NCBI RefSeq assembly: GCF_014852685.1
Contig: NZ_JACZDF010000008.1
Coordinates: 62,001 to 126,000, forward strand
Source: Flavimobilis rhizosphaerae
Lineage (GTDB): Bacteria; Actinomycetota; Actinomycetes; Actinomycetales; Cellulomonadaceae
Direction of reading: 5' to 3'
DNA: 64,000 bases
This document shows, piece after piece, positions 6,266 to 17,263 of the stretch; within the stretch, counting starts at the first letter, position 1; each line of letters starts with the position of its first letter. The notes beneath the pieces are model-generated. The model searched no databases. It was not told the origin of the DNA and saw only the letters and a list, made by a program, of their open reading frames with translations. The position numbers were made by a program, and so were the translations under genes.

Positions 6266-7954
6266 TCAGAGGAGCGGCAGCACCTGTTCACGGACCTTCG
6301 CGCGCAGCACCTTGCCGAGCATCGACCTCGGCGTGTCCGAGATCGCGACGATCCGCTTCGGCACCTTGTACGCCGCGAGGCGCGCACGGCAGTGGGCCCG
6401 CAGCGCATCCTCGTCGAGGGACGCGCCGTCCTCGAGCTCGACGGCCGCGACGACCATCTCGCCCCCACGCTCGAGCGGCTTGCCGACGACCGCCGCGTCC
6501 TTGACGGACGGGTGCTGGCGGAGCACCTCCTCGACCTCCGACGGCGCGACGTTGAACCCGCCCGTGATGACGAGCTCCTTGACGCGGTCGACGATCGTCG
6601 TGAAGCCGTCGGCGTCGACCGTGACGATGTCGCCGGTGCGCAGCCACCCGTCGTCGAGGAGTGACTTCGCGGTCTCCTCGGACTCGTGCCAGTAACCCTG
6701 GAAGACCTGCGGGCCCTTGAGGAGGAGCTCGCCCGCCTCGCCCTGCGCGACCTCGCGCGTCGGGTCGTCCTGGTCGACGACCTTCATCCACGTCGAGGGG
6801 AACGGCACGCCAATCGTGCCCGTGCGCCGGGAGGGGTGGAAGGGGTTGCCGAGCGCGACGGGCGAGGACTCCGTCATCCCGTAGCCCTCGACGAGGAGCC
6901 CGCCGGACATCGACTCCCACAGCTCGACGACGTGGTCGGGCAGGTTCATGGCACCCGAGATGCAGTACTTCGCCGAGCGCAGCGACTGCCCGCGCTCCTT
7001 CGCCGCGAGAGCCGTGCGCTCGTAGATCGGCGGGACCGCGCAGTAGACGGTCGCGGGCGACTTCTTCCAGGCGTCGAGGACCATGCCGGGGTCGAACTTC
7101 GGGAAGAGGACGAGCTTGGCCTGCTTGAGCACGCCGAACGTCAGGTAGAGCGTCATGCCGAACGCGTGGAACATCGGCAGGATCGCGAAGATCGTCTCCT
7201 TGCGACGCTCGGCGTCGAGCATCCACGCCTCGCCCTGGAGCGCGTTCGCGAAGAGGTTGCGGTGCGTGAGCATCGCGCCCTTGGGCCGGCCCGTCGTCCC
7301 TGACGTGTACTGGATGACCGCGAGGTCGTCGAGGTCGGGGTGAGGCGTCGCGGCGTCGAGCGCGGGGGAGGCGAGCAGGTCCTTCCACGCGACCGTGCCG
7401 GTCGTGCGGGCCGTGAGCCCGCGGCGCGTCTCGCGGAGCTTCGGGACCGGCAGGTGGAGCGCCGCGCGCTTGACCGCGGGGAACTCTGCAAGCAGGTCGA
7501 CCGCGACGATCGTCGGGATTGCCATGTCGGCGGGGAACTCCTGGAGCGCCGCGACCGTCTTGTCCCACGCGATCGCGACGCGCGCCTGGTGGGACTCGAA
7601 GAGGTGACGCAGCTCGCGCGAGGTGTAGAGCGGGTTGTGCTCGACGACGATCGCGCCGAGCCGCAGGATCGCGTAGAACGCGACGACGTGCTGGGGGCAG
7701 TTCGGCAGGACGAGCGCGACGCGGTCGCCGGCGCGGACGCCGAGGCGACGAAGGCCCTCCGCGACGCGGTCAACCTTGGCACCGAGCTCGGCGTACGTCG
7801 TGCGACGGCCGAAGAACTCGAGGGCGGTGTCCGGCGCTGCCTCGCGCACGGACTGCTCGAACATCGTCACGAGGGAGGTCGTCGGCATCTCGATGTCGGC
7901 GGGGACGCCCGGCTGGTACTGCGCGACCCAGGGCCGCTCGTCGGTGGAGGTCAT
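6266..7954 (-). CDS. fadD: Long-chain fatty acid-CoA ligase (FadD type)
   Basis: A 562-aa ANL-superfamily adenylating enzyme: fatty acid + ATP + CoA to acyl-CoA. Motifs: AMP-binding P-loop YTSGTTGRPKGAMLTH, GYGMTESSPVALG, DGWLRTGDIV, VDRVKELVITGGFNVAPSEVE and the C-terminal catalytic Lys in MLGKVLR. Length is usual for bacterial FadD. The substrate cannot be told from sequence. Start: ATG 7954 (MTSTDERPW) has GGAGGG two nt upstream; ATG 7963 (MEGMTSTD) is an alternative. It is monocistronic, with the panE remnant upstream on the same strand. Nothing notable is seen in 6187-6265 after its stop. Confidence 0.88.
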   Translation of the reverse strand: MTSTDERPWVAQYQPGVPADIEMPTTSLVTMFEQSVREAAPDTALEFFGRRTTYAELGAKVDRVAEGLRRLGVRAGDRVALVLPNCPQHVVAFYAILRLGAIVVEHNPLYTSRELRHLFESHQARVAIAWDKTVAALQEFPADMAIPTIVAVDLLAEFPAVKRAALHLPVPKLRETRRGLTARTTGTVAWKDLLASPALDAATPHPDLDDLAVIQYTSGTTGRPKGAMLTHRNLFANALQGEAWMLDAERRKETIFAILPMFHAFGMTLYLTFGVLKQAKLVLFPKFDPGMVLDAWKKSPATVYCAVPPIYERTALAAKERGQSLRSAKYCISGAMNLPDHVVELWESMSGGLLVEGYGMTESSPVALGNPFHPSRRTGTIGVPFPSTWMKVVDQDDPTREVAQGEAGELLLKGPQVFQGYWHESEETAKSLLDDGWLRTGDIVTVDADGFTTIVDRVKELVITGGFNVAPSEVEEVLRQHPSVKDAAVVGKPLERGGEMVVAAVELEDGASLDEDALRAHCRARLAAYKVPKRIVAISDTPRSMLGKVLRAKVREQVLPLL

Positions 7955-8044
7955 GCCCTCCATCTTCTCCCCGAGGCGCGCCGAGCGTGACGGCCACAGG
8001 TCCCGCACGGTGCGAGAAGCGTCACACGTCGCGCGGTCAGAGCC

Positions 8045-8425
8045 CTACGCCGCGAGCGCAGCGGCGCGAAGCTGGACGAGGACGAGATCGAGCAGGGGCG
8101 TGGCGACGCCGTGCTCGCGTGCACACGTCTGGAACGCTCCGAGCAGGTGCTCGGTCTCACCGTCCCGACCAGCGACGGCGTCGCGGTAGAGCGACGACGT
8201 GAAGGTCGACCCCTCGGCGGTGAGGGCCCGGACGGTCGCGTGGTGCACGGCGGGCGGCACGGGGTGCACTGCGGCAGCGACGACCGCCCTGGCCTCGGCC
8301 ACGGTGCCGAGGACGGCCTCGGTCCCGCCCGGTGCGGCGACGATGTTGCCGACGTCGTTGCGCAGGAGGCACGCGACGCCGCTTGCAGCGACGATGAACG
8401 CCCTGCCTCCCGGGGGAGGATGGTC
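8045..8425 (-). pseudogene. Remnant of 2-dehydropantoate 2-reductase (C-terminal domain only)
   Basis: The minus-strand frame ending at a TAG (8045-8047) encodes AFIVAASGVACLLRNDVGNI, then TEAVLGTVAEARAVVAAA, STFTSSLYRDAVAGRDGETE and HLLGAFQTCAREHGVATPL. This is the alpha-helical ApbA_C domain of PanE/ketopantoate reductases, including the SSLYRD..GR.TE substrate-binding segment. The N-terminal Rossmann NADP-binding half is missing; the upstream DNA is the 5' end of hrpB on the other strand. No convincing start codon or SD precedes the fragment. I read it as a truncated gene. An intact stand-alone domain cannot be fully excluded. Confidence 0.6.
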
Positions 8426-8428
8426 CTC

Positions 8429-10933
8429 GTGACCGACCCGATCGCCCGCCTGCTCGCCGCGCCGCCCGACCTTCCCGTCGCGCTGCACCTCGACGTCGTA
8501 CGGGCCAGGCTCGCGGAGGCTGGGGTGCTCGTCGTCGCGGCTCCGCCCGGGACGGGCAAGACGACGCTCGTGCCGCCGGCGGTCGCGGCTGACGTCGCCG
8601 GGCGCGTCCTCGTCACGCAGCCGCGTCGGATCGCGGCGCGTGCAGCCGCCCGTCGCCTCGCCCAGCTCTGCGGCGAGGACGTCGGCGGGATCGTCGGTCA
8701 CGCGGTCCGCGGCGACGTGCGGCGCAGCGCGCGCACGCGTGTCGAGGTCGCGACGGCCGGGCTCGTGCTGCGCCGCCTGCAGGCGGACCCGGGGCTCGAC
8801 GGTGTCGACGTGGTCGTGCTCGACGAGGTCCACGAGCGGCATCTCGACGCCGACCTCTTGCTTGCGTTGCTCGTCGAGGTACGGCGCACGCTCCGGCCGG
8901 ACCTGCGCGTCGTCGCGATGTCCGCGACGCTCGACGCCGCGGCGGTCGCGGCGCTGCTCGGCGACGGCGAGCCCGCGCCCGTCGTTGAGGTCTCTGCCGA
9001 GACGTTCCCGGTCGAGGTGCGGTGGGTGCCGCCGCCGGCTCGGGTCGCCCGGCTCGACGAGCGGGGTCCGACGCGCGGCTTCCTCGACCATGTCGCGGCG
9101 ACCGCGCGGACCGCGGTCGCGGGGTCGCCTGGCGACGTGCTCGTCATGCTGCCCGGCGCGCGGGAGGTCGACGTGGTCACCCGTGCCCTCGAGGGTGCGC
9201 GCGCGGCTGACGGGGGACCGGTCGACGTGCGTCGGCTCCACGGGCGGCTTCCGGGCGCGGAGCAGGACCTCGCGCTGCGCGAGGGGCCGCGGCGTCGCGT
9301 CGTCGTGGCGACCGCGGTCGCCGAGTCCTCGCTCACGGTGCCGGGGGTGCGGACGGTCGTCGATGCGGGGCTTGCGCGCGAGCCCCGCACCGATCACGTC
9401 CGGGGTCTCGCCGGCCTCGTCACGGTCTCGGTGAGCAGGGCGGGGGCCGAGCAGCGTGCGGGCCGTGCGGGGCGGCTCGGCCCCGGAACCGTGTGGCGCT
9501 GCTGGGCCGAGAACGAGCATCCGCGGCTGCGCCCGTTCGCGGAGCCGGAGATCCGCACGGCGGATCTCGCGTCCTTCGTGCTCGCGGCCGCGTGCTGGGG
9601 GAGCGCGCCCGATGCTCTTGCGCTGCTCGACGCTCCGCCCGAGGCCGCGCTTGCCGCGGCCCGGGCGACCCTCGGCGCGCTCGGAGCTCTCGACGACGAC
9701 GGCCGCGTCACTGCGCGCGGACGCCGCATCGACGCGCTCGGCACCGACCCTCGCCTCGCACGTGCGCTGCTCGACGGGGCCGAGCTCGTCGGTCCGCAGC
9801 GTGCCGCGGAGGTCGTCGCGCTCCTCGACGCCGACGTGCGCGCTCCCGACGCGGACCTCGTCGCGGCATGGCGACGGCTGCGCTGCGGCGCGCCGGGGAG
9901 CGAGGAGTGGCGTCGTCAGGCGCGTCGTCTCGGCGAGCGGCTCGGCAGCGCACGGGAGCCGGTGGACCGGCTCGCCGACGACGAGGCTGCCGGCCTCGTC
10001 GTCGCGCTCGCACACCCCGAGCGGGTCGCGCGACGGCGTCCTGGCGGCCGCGGGTTCCTCATGGCGGGCGGCACGGGGGCCCGGCTTCCCGAGGGCTCGC
10101 CGCTCGCCGGTGCCGCGTGGCTCGCGGTCGCGGACGCCGACCGCGGGCCAGGCCGCTCGGACGCGCTCGTGCGCTCGGCCGCGCCGCTCGACGAGGACGC
10201 GGCGCTCGACGCCGCAGGCTCGCTGCTCCGGGAGGAGTCGACGCTCGAGCATCGCGACGGTCGGCTCACCGCGACGCGCCGGACGATGCTCGGGGCGATC
10301 ACGCTCGTCGAGGAGAAGCTGCCGCGGCCCGACCGCGCGACGGTCGCCGCGGCCGTCCGCGACGGTCTGCTCCGCGACGGTCTGCCGCCGCTCTCGGACG
10401 CGGCGACGCGCCTGCGCACGCGCCTTGCGCTCCTCCACCGCACGCTCGGGGCGCCCTGGCCCGACGTCTCTGATGCAGCGTTGCTCGCGCGGCTCGACGA
10501 CTGGCTCGGACCCGACCTCGGCGACCTGCGCACTCCGGCGGACCTCGCCCGCCGTGACACGGCCGCGCTCCGCCGCCTCCTTCCGTGGCCCGACGCCGCG
10601 CGCCTCGACGAGCTCGTGCCGGAGCGTCTCGATCTACCCGCGGGCACGACCGCGGCCGTCGACTACACGGGCGACGTCCCCGTGCTCGCCGCGAAGGTCC
10701 AGGAGGTTTTCGGCTGGGGTGCGACGCCGCGTCTCGTTGACGGCCGCGTGCCCGTGCTCCTCCACCTGCTCTCGCCCGCCCGGCGGCCGACGACTGTGAC
10801 GAGCGACCTCGCGTCGTTCTGGGTGCAGGGATACCCGCAGGTGCGCGCCGAGCTGCGGGGCCGGTACCCCAAGCACGACTGGCCCGAGGACCCGACGACG
10901 GCGGTCGCGTCGCGCGGCGTGCGTCGCCGGTAG
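8429..10933 (+). CDS. hrpB: ATP-dependent RNA helicase HrpB
   Basis: An 834-aa DEAH-family superfamily-2 helicase. Walker [15 protein letters not shown] at about residue 40, VLVTQPRRIAARAAA, DEVHERHLDADLL (motif II), VAMSATLD (motif III) and QRAGRAGRLGPG (motif VI), then helicase-associated and HrpB C-terminal domains ending KHDWPEDPTTA, which is typical of HrpB. Its cellular role is poorly defined, likely RNA metabolism. Start: GTG 8429 is 9 nt after GGAGG; the ATG at 8420 abuts the same SD and is less likely. It is divergent from the panE remnant. Confidence 0.9.
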   Translation: MTDPIARLLAAPPDLPVALHLDVVRARLAEAGVLVVAAPPGTGKTTLVPPAVAADVAGRVLVTQPRRIAARAAARRLAQLCGEDVGGIVGHAVRGDVRRSARTRVEVATAGLVLRRLQADPGLDGVDVVVLDEVHERHLDADLLLALLVEVRRTLRPDLRVVAMSATLDAAAVAALLGDGEPAPVVEVSAETFPVEVRWVPPPARVARLDERGPTRGFLDHVAATARTAVAGSPGDVLVMLPGAREVDVVTRALEGARAADGGPVDVRRLHGRLPGAEQDLALREGPRRRVVVATAVAESSLTVPGVRTVVDAGLAREPRTDHVRGLAGLVTVSVSRAGAEQRAGRAGRLGPGTVWRCWAENEHPRLRPFAEPEIRTADLASFVLAAACWGSAPDALALLDAPPEAALAAARATLGALGALDDDGRVTARGRRIDALGTDPRLARALLDGAELVGPQRAAEVVALLDADVRAPDADLVAAWRRLRCGAPGSEEWRRQARRLGERLGSAREPVDRLADDEAAGLVVALAHPERVARRRPGGRGFLMAGGTGARLPEGSPLAGAAWLAVADADRGPGRSDALVRSAAPLDEDAALDAAGSLLREESTLEHRDGRLTATRRTMLGAITLVEEKLPRPDRATVAAAVRDGLLRDGLPPLSDAATRLRTRLALLHRTLGAPWPDVSDAALLARLDDWLGPDLGDLRTPADLARRDTAALRRLLPWPDAARLDELVPERLDLPAGTTAAVDYTGDVPVLAAKVQEVFGWGATPRLVDGRVPVLLHLLSPARRPTTVTSDLASFWVQGYPQVRAELRGRYPKHDWPEDPTTAVASRGVRRR

Positions 10934-10936
10934 CAT
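10931..10936 (+). promoter_or_regulatory. -10 element of thrS
   Basis: TAGCAT overlaps the hrpB stop codon. A start site near 10943 would give a leader of roughly 78 nt before the thrS GTG. I saw no T-box-like elements in that leader. Confidence 0.45.
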
Positions 10937-11020
10937 CGTCGGGTGCGGCACGTCCGCGCACGCACACCACCCACCGACGGACGGCCCCGGTACGGCCGCC
11001 CGCGAGCGCAAGGAGCTCCT

Positions 11021-13024
<2,004 letters not shown>

Positions 13025-13026
13025 GC

Positions 13027-13602
13027 ATGTCGACGGCGGACGACGCACGTGGACCCGGGGCCGAGGAGGCCCCGGGTCTTGCGGGCGTGCCCGACGGCTT
13101 CGGCAGGCTGTGGACCCCGCACCGGATGGTCTACATCCAGGGCGAGAACAAGCCGACCGACCCGGGCGAGGCCTCGTGCCCGTTCTGCGTCGCGCCGTCG
13201 CGCAGCGACGCTGATGCGCTCGTCGTCCACCGCGGCGAGGTCGCGTACGTCGTCCTCAACCTCTACCCGTACAACGGTGGGCACCTGCTCGTCTGCCCGT
13301 ACCGGCACGTGTCGGACTACACCGACCTCACCGAGGCCGAGACCCGTGAGGTCGCCGAGCTCACGCAGACCGCGATGCGGGTGCTGCGCGAGGTGTCCGG
13401 CCCCGCGGGCTTCAACCTCGGCATGAACCAGGGGGAGGTCGCGGGCGCGGGCATCGCGGCGCATCTCCACCAGCACGTCGTGCCGCGCTGGCTCGGCGAC
13501 ATGAACTTCCTGCCCGTCGTCGGGCGCACCAAGGCGCTGCCCGAGCTGCTCGCGGACACGCGAGCGCGCCTCGCGGCCGCGTGGCCCGACGCCACCCACT
13601 GA
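13027..13602 (+). CDS. HIT-family nucleotide hydrolase/phosphorylase (AP4A-type)
   Basis: A 191-aa HIT protein with catalytic triad HLHQHVVPRW near residue 150. A zinc-type CPFC pair (SCPFCVAPS) and VVLNLYPYNGGHLLVCPYRHV fit the actinobacterial branch related to AP4A phosphorylase (Rv2613c type in mycobacteria). It acts on dinucleoside polyphosphates or adenylated nucleotides; the exact substrate is not decidable here. It starts 2 nt after the thrS stop, so it is cotranscribed. Confidence 0.85.
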   Translation: MSTADDARGPGAEEAPGLAGVPDGFGRLWTPHRMVYIQGENKPTDPGEASCPFCVAPSRSDADALVVHRGEVAYVVLNLYPYNGGHLLVCPYRHVSDYTDLTEAETREVAELTQTAMRVLREVSGPAGFNLGMNQGEVAGAGIAAHLHQHVVPRWLGDMNFLPVVGRTKALPELLADTRARLAAAWPDATH

Positions 13603-13626
13603 CCCACGGCGCGCCCTGAGCGCGCA

Positions 13627-13644
13627 GGTCCGCGACCGCGGACC
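13627..13644 (+). terminator. Weak hairpin after the HIT gene
   Basis: A 7-bp stem GGTCCGC/GCGGACC with a 4-nt loop, 25 nt after the stop. It may attenuate rather than end transcription, since pgsA follows on the same strand without a clear promoter. Confidence 0.35.
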
Positions 13645-13699
13645 GCCCGCCGGGCACACCCGGCATCCAGGGCCTCGGCCCGCTGACGGAAGGACGACG

Positions 13700-14332
13700 G
13701 TGCTCGACAACCTGCGCTCGCTGTCCACGTGGCTCTTCACGCCCGTGGCCAAGCTGCTCCTGAGGCTCGGGGTGACGCCGGACGCCGTGACGATCGGCGG
13801 CACGGTCGGCACTGTCGTCGCGGCGTTGTGGCTGTTCCCCACAGGACACCTCGTCGCGGGGGCGTGGACGATCGGCGCGCTCGTGCTCGCGGACGCGCTC
13901 GACGGCATCATGGCGCGCACCGCCGGGCGCTCGGGTGCGTGGGGAGCGTTCCTCGACTCGACGCTCGACCGCGTGGCCGACGCCGCGATCTTCGCGGGCC
14001 TGCTGCTCTTCTTCCTCCGTGAGGGCTCCGACACCGGCGTCGTCGTCGCCCTCGCATGCCTGGCGCTCGGCGCGGTCGTGCCGTACGCCCGCGCCCGTGC
14101 CGAGGGGCTGGGGATGACGGCGGCCGTCGGGGTCGCCGAGCGCGCCGACCGGCTCGCGATCGCGCTCGTCGCGACCGTCGTCGTCGGCTACGGGGCGCCG
14201 CTCGCGGTGCTCGTGTGGACCCTCGGGGTGCTCGCGGCGCTCTCCGCGATCACCGTCGTCCAGCGCATGGCGACCGTGCACGCGCAGGCACGGGCCCTCG
14301 CCGCGGTGCGTCCAGCGGGCGAGGGGGAGTGA
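13700..14332 (+). CDS. pgsA: CDP-alcohol phosphatidyltransferase, probable phosphatidylinositol-phosphate synthase
   Basis: A 210-aa integral membrane enzyme with the CDP-alcohol phosphotransferase signature DALDGIMARTAGRSGAWGAF, continuing LDSTLDRVAD (D-x2-DG-x2-AR-x8-G-x3-D-x3-D, about residues 65-95), within about six hydrophobic helices. In actinobacteria the copy next to the PatA and PimA genes condenses CDP-diacylglycerol with inositol phosphate, giving the precursor of PIMs; that assignment here rests on gene context. GTG start with GGAAGGA 6-7 nt upstream. Confidence 0.85.
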   Translation: MLDNLRSLSTWLFTPVAKLLLRLGVTPDAVTIGGTVGTVVAALWLFPTGHLVAGAWTIGALVLADALDGIMARTAGRSGAWGAFLDSTLDRVADAAIFAGLLLFFLREGSDTGVVVALACLALGAVVPYARARAEGLGMTAAVGVAERADRLAIALVATVVVGYGAPLAVLVWTLGVLAALSAITVVQRMATVHAQARALAAVRPAGEGE

Positions 14333-14334
14333 GC

Positions 14335-15318
14335 GTGGACTCCGGTCGGCTCTTCGAGATCGCGTGGAAGGTCCTGCCGCGGCTCCCACGGCCCGTCGTG
14401 CGCGGGGTCTTCGCCGCGGCGGCCGATGCCGCATGGCTCGTCCGGCCCGCCGGCGTGTGCCGCCTCGAGGCGAACTATGCGAGGGTCCGGCCCGGCCAGT
14501 CGCGCCGCGCGCTGCGCAGGCTCTCCCGCGCCGGCATGCGCTCGTACATGCGGTACTACGCTGAGGCCTTCACGCTGCGTGGCATGACGCCCGAGCAGAT
14601 CGAGGCGCGCGTGCGCCTCGTCGACGCGGAGCCCGTCCTCGCGGCGCGCGACGCAGGGCGCAGCGTCGTCGGGGCGCTCGGTCACCTCGGCAACTGGGAC
14701 CTCGCCGGCGCGTACGCGGGCTTGCACATCATGCCCGTGACGACCGTCGCGGAGCGGCTCGAGCCCCCGCACCTCTTCGAGGAGTTCCTCGCGTTCCGGC
14801 AGGACCTCGGCATGGAGATCCTCGCGCTCGGGGACGACGGCGTGTTCCAGTCGCTGCTGCGTGCCGTGCGCGCGACGCCGCCGCGTCTCGTGCCGCTCCT
14901 CGCCGACCGCGATCTCGCGGCCTCGGGCATCGAGGTCGACATGTTCGGCCGTCGCGCACGCGTCGCGGCGGGCCCCGCCGCGCTGAGCGTCGCGACTGGC
15001 GCGCCGCTCGTCCCGATCTCCCTCTCCTACGAGCGGCTCGCGGGAGACCGTCGGCGGCGTGCCGGCTCGCCGTGGGGGCTCGTCATCAGGTTCCACCCCG
15101 AGGTGACGACGGACCCTGCGCTGCCCCGCAAGGAGCGCACCGCCGCCGCGACCCAGGGCTGGGTCGACGCGCTCACGAGCGCGATCGCCGAGAAGCCGGA
15201 GGACTGGCACATGCTTCAGCATGTTTTCGTCGAGGACCTCGACCCCGAGCGTTACGCGCGCACGCTCGAGCGCGCCTCACGACGCACGGAGCCCGAGCCC
15301 GAGGGGAGCGCGTCATGA
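14335..15318 (+). CDS. patA: Phosphatidylinositol mannoside acyltransferase (LpxL/HtrB family)
   Basis: A 327-aa lysophospholipid-acyltransferase-like protein. Catalytic HLGNWD (near residue 118) fits the H-x4-D motif of LpxL/HtrB enzymes; LVPLLADRDLAASGIEV and LSVATGAPLVPISL are further family blocks. Placed between PIP synthase and PimA, it most likely acylates the mannose of PIM on the cytoplasmic face. GTG 14335 is about 6 nt after GAGGGGGA; an in-frame GTG at 14329 is less well placed. The stop overlaps the pimA ATG (ATGA). Confidence 0.85.
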   Translation: MDSGRLFEIAWKVLPRLPRPVVRGVFAAAADAAWLVRPAGVCRLEANYARVRPGQSRRALRRLSRAGMRSYMRYYAEAFTLRGMTPEQIEARVRLVDAEPVLAARDAGRSVVGALGHLGNWDLAGAYAGLHIMPVTTVAERLEPPHLFEEFLAFRQDLGMEILALGDDGVFQSLLRAVRATPPRLVPLLADRDLAASGIEVDMFGRRARVAAGPAALSVATGAPLVPISLSYERLAGDRRRRAGSPWGLVIRFHPEVTTDPALPRKERTAAATQGWVDALTSAIAEKPEDWHMLQHVFVEDLDPERYARTLERASRRTEPEPEGSAS

Positions 15319-16529
15319 GCGTCCCGCTCGACGGACGGCGGCTGCGCGTCGGCATCGTCTGCCCCTACTCCTACGACGTCCCCGGGGGCGTCCAGTTCCA
15401 CGTGCGGGACCTCGCCGAGGCGCTCATGGCGCGCGGGCACGAGGTCGGCGTGCTCATCGCCGCCGACGAGGACACGGAGATCCCGCCGTACATGACGTCG
15501 GCGGGCAGCTCGATCCCGCTCCGCTTCAACGGGTCGGTCGCCCGGCTCTCGTTCGGGCCGCTCGTCGCGACGAAGGTACGGCGCTGGCTCGACCAGGGCG
15601 ACTTCGACATCCTTCACCTCCACGAGCCCGTGACGCCGAGCCTCTCGCTCCTCGCCCTGTGGAACGCGACGGGGCCGACGGTCGCGACGTTCCACACCTC
15701 GATGGTGCGGTCGCGCGCGCTCCAGATGGTGTCGCCCCTCGTGCGTCCGGCGCTCGAGAAGATTGACGCGCGCATCGCGGTCTCGGAGGACGCACGGCGC
15801 ACGCTCATCGACCACCTCGGCGGCGACGCCGTCGTCATCCCCAACGGCGTCTACGTCGAGCCGTTCCGGGTCGCGCAGCCGGACGCCCGGTTCACGGGCA
15901 CGCCCCAGGCGCCGACGATCGCGTTCCTCGGCCGGCTCGACGAGCCCCGCAAGGGCCTGCCCGTCCTCGTCGGCGCGGTGCGTGAGGTCGTCACCCGGAT
16001 CCCGGGCGCACGGTTTCTCGTCGCTGGTCGTGGCGACGCGGGGCGGGACGCGGCGATCGCCGAGCTCGGCGACTTTGCGCGCCACGTCGAGTTCCTTGGC
16101 GGGATCTCCGACGACGACAAGGCGGCGCTCCTCACGTCGGCCGACGTCTACGTCGCACCGCAGACCGGCGGCGAGAGCTTCGGCATCGTCCTCGTCGAAG
16201 CGATGAGCGCGGGGACGTGCGTCGTCGCGAGCGACCTCGGGGCGTTCCGTCGCGTGCTCGACGAGGGTGAGGCGGGAGTGCTCTTCCGCACGGGCGACAG
16301 TGCCGACCTCGCGCGGACGCTGCTCGAGATCCTCGCCGACGACGAGAGGCGCGCCGCGGTCGCAGCCCGCGGCGAGCACGCCGTGCGGCGGTACGACTGG
16401 TCGGTCGTCACTGACGAGGTGCTCACGGTGTACGAGATGGTGCTCGCGGCGTCGAACGCGACGGTGCGGGTCGACGAAGCTCAGGGCGGCCGGGGTCGGC
16501 TGTTCGACGTCGAGGGGAGCGGGTCATGA
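15315..16529 (+). CDS. pimA: Phosphatidylinositol alpha-mannosyltransferase PimA
   Basis: A 404-aa GT4 (GT-B fold) glycosyltransferase. N-terminal loop RVGIVCPYSYDVPGGVQFHV, HLHEPVTPS, TFHTSM, RLDEPRKGLPVL (donor site) and GGESFGIVLVEAMSAG (E-x7-E motif). It transfers the first mannose from GDP-mannose to phosphatidylinositol on the inner leaflet. Its start overlaps the patA stop, and its own stop overlaps the next gene. The C-terminal 30 residues (after about 375) are polar and not conserved in the family as I know it. Confidence 0.9.
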   Translation: MSVPLDGRRLRVGIVCPYSYDVPGGVQFHVRDLAEALMARGHEVGVLIAADEDTEIPPYMTSAGSSIPLRFNGSVARLSFGPLVATKVRRWLDQGDFDILHLHEPVTPSLSLLALWNATGPTVATFHTSMVRSRALQMVSPLVRPALEKIDARIAVSEDARRTLIDHLGGDAVVIPNGVYVEPFRVAQPDARFTGTPQAPTIAFLGRLDEPRKGLPVLVGAVREVVTRIPGARFLVAGRGDAGRDAAIAELGDFARHVEFLGGISDDDKAALLTSADVYVAPQTGGESFGIVLVEAMSAGTCVVASDLGAFRRVLDEGEAGVLFRTGDSADLARTLLEILADDERRAAVAARGEHAVRRYDWSVVTDEVLTVYEMVLAASNATVRVDEAQGGRGRLFDVEGSGS

Positions 16530-17200
16530 CGTGGTCGGAGGTCGTCGTCGCGGTCGTCGCGGTCCTCGGTGCGCTGCTCGTTGTCGGCTGGCGCGCGGCG
16601 ACGCGGCTCGACCGGCTGCACCGGAAGGTCGTCGCGTCACGCATCGCGCTCGACGCGCAGCTCGTCCGGCGGGCGAGCGCTGCGGGTGACCTCGTGGTGT
16701 CAGGTGCGCTCGACCCGGTCGCGGCGCTCCTCGTGGCCGACGCAGTCGTGGCGACGGGTGGCTCCGAGGGACAGGGCGGGCGCGAGCTCGCGGTCGCGGT
16801 GCCTGACCTCGCCGACGAGGTCCGTGGCGTGGCGACGGGCCGGATCATCGGGGAAGCGCTCGGCGAGGGGCTCGGGACAGAACGCACGGATGCGGAGTCG
16901 AACCTCTCGGCTGCGTTGCGTGGTGTTCTCGACACGCCTGAGGAAGTCGCCCAGGTGCGTTCGGCGCCGGGCGGCACGGACGTCCTCGAGGCGCTCTCGG
17001 CCGCCTGGTTCCGCGTCCAGCTCGCGCGTCGGTTCCACAACGAGGCGGTCGCGCAGACGCAGCGCATGCGGGCCAAGGGCTGGGTGCGGCTCGCGCGCCT
17101 CGCGGGCCGCGCAGCCATGCCGCAGACCGTCGAGCTCGACGATGCCTGGCCCGTGGGACTCGGCAGACCGGGGAGCCACGTCGACCCCGAAGAGGCATAA
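16526..17200 (+). CDS. Membrane-anchored LemA-like protein of unknown function
   Basis: A 224-aa protein, ATGA-coupled to pimA. One N-terminal transmembrane helix (about 5-24), then a helical body beginning LDRLHRKVVASRIALDAQLV, and near the end ARRFHNEAVAQTQRMRAKGW. The layout of one helix, a coiled bundle and a late FHNEAV segment recalls LemA proteins, but the match is by eye and not strong. The position after pimA is conserved in many actinobacteria, suggesting a role linked to envelope lipids, but no function can be assigned. Confidence 0.6.
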   Translation: MTWSEVVVAVVAVLGALLVVGWRAATRLDRLHRKVVASRIALDAQLVRRASAAGDLVVSGALDPVAALLVADAVVATGGSEGQGGRELAVAVPDLADEVRGVATGRIIGEALGEGLGTERTDAESNLSAALRGVLDTPEEVAQVRSAPGGTDVLEALSAAWFRVQLARRFHNEAVAQTQRMRAKGWVRLARLAGRAAMPQTVELDDAWPVGLGRPGSHVDPEEA

Positions 17201-17213
17201 CATGTGCCCGTCC

Positions 17214-17235
17214 GTACGGGGCGTCCGCCCCGTAC
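17214..17235 (+). other. Hairpin in front of pdxS
   Basis: GTACGGGGC / GCCCCGTAC stem with a 4-nt GTCC loop, 14 nt after the LemA-like gene. It lies downstream of a possible -10 (TAACAT, 17198-17203), so it could be the 5' end of the pdxS leader or the end signal of the pim operon. Confidence 0.45.
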
Positions 17236-17263
17236 CGCCACACTTTCGAACGAGGTACACATC

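Noticed and set aside
10937-11020. T-box or other aminoacyl-tRNA-sensing leader before thrS (also 35100-35191 before aspS)
   Set aside because: The leaders are under 90 nt, and I see no specifier loop, no T-box TGG bulge sequence and no competing terminator.
13027-13602. Galactose-1-phosphate uridylyltransferase
   Set aside because: The HIT motif HLHQHVV and short length fit the HIT/AP4A group; no gal genes are nearby.
16526-17200. NUDIX protein following pimA, as in mycobacteria
   Set aside because: The product has an N-terminal helix and LemA-like features but no Nudix box; the NUDIX gene lies after pdxS instead.
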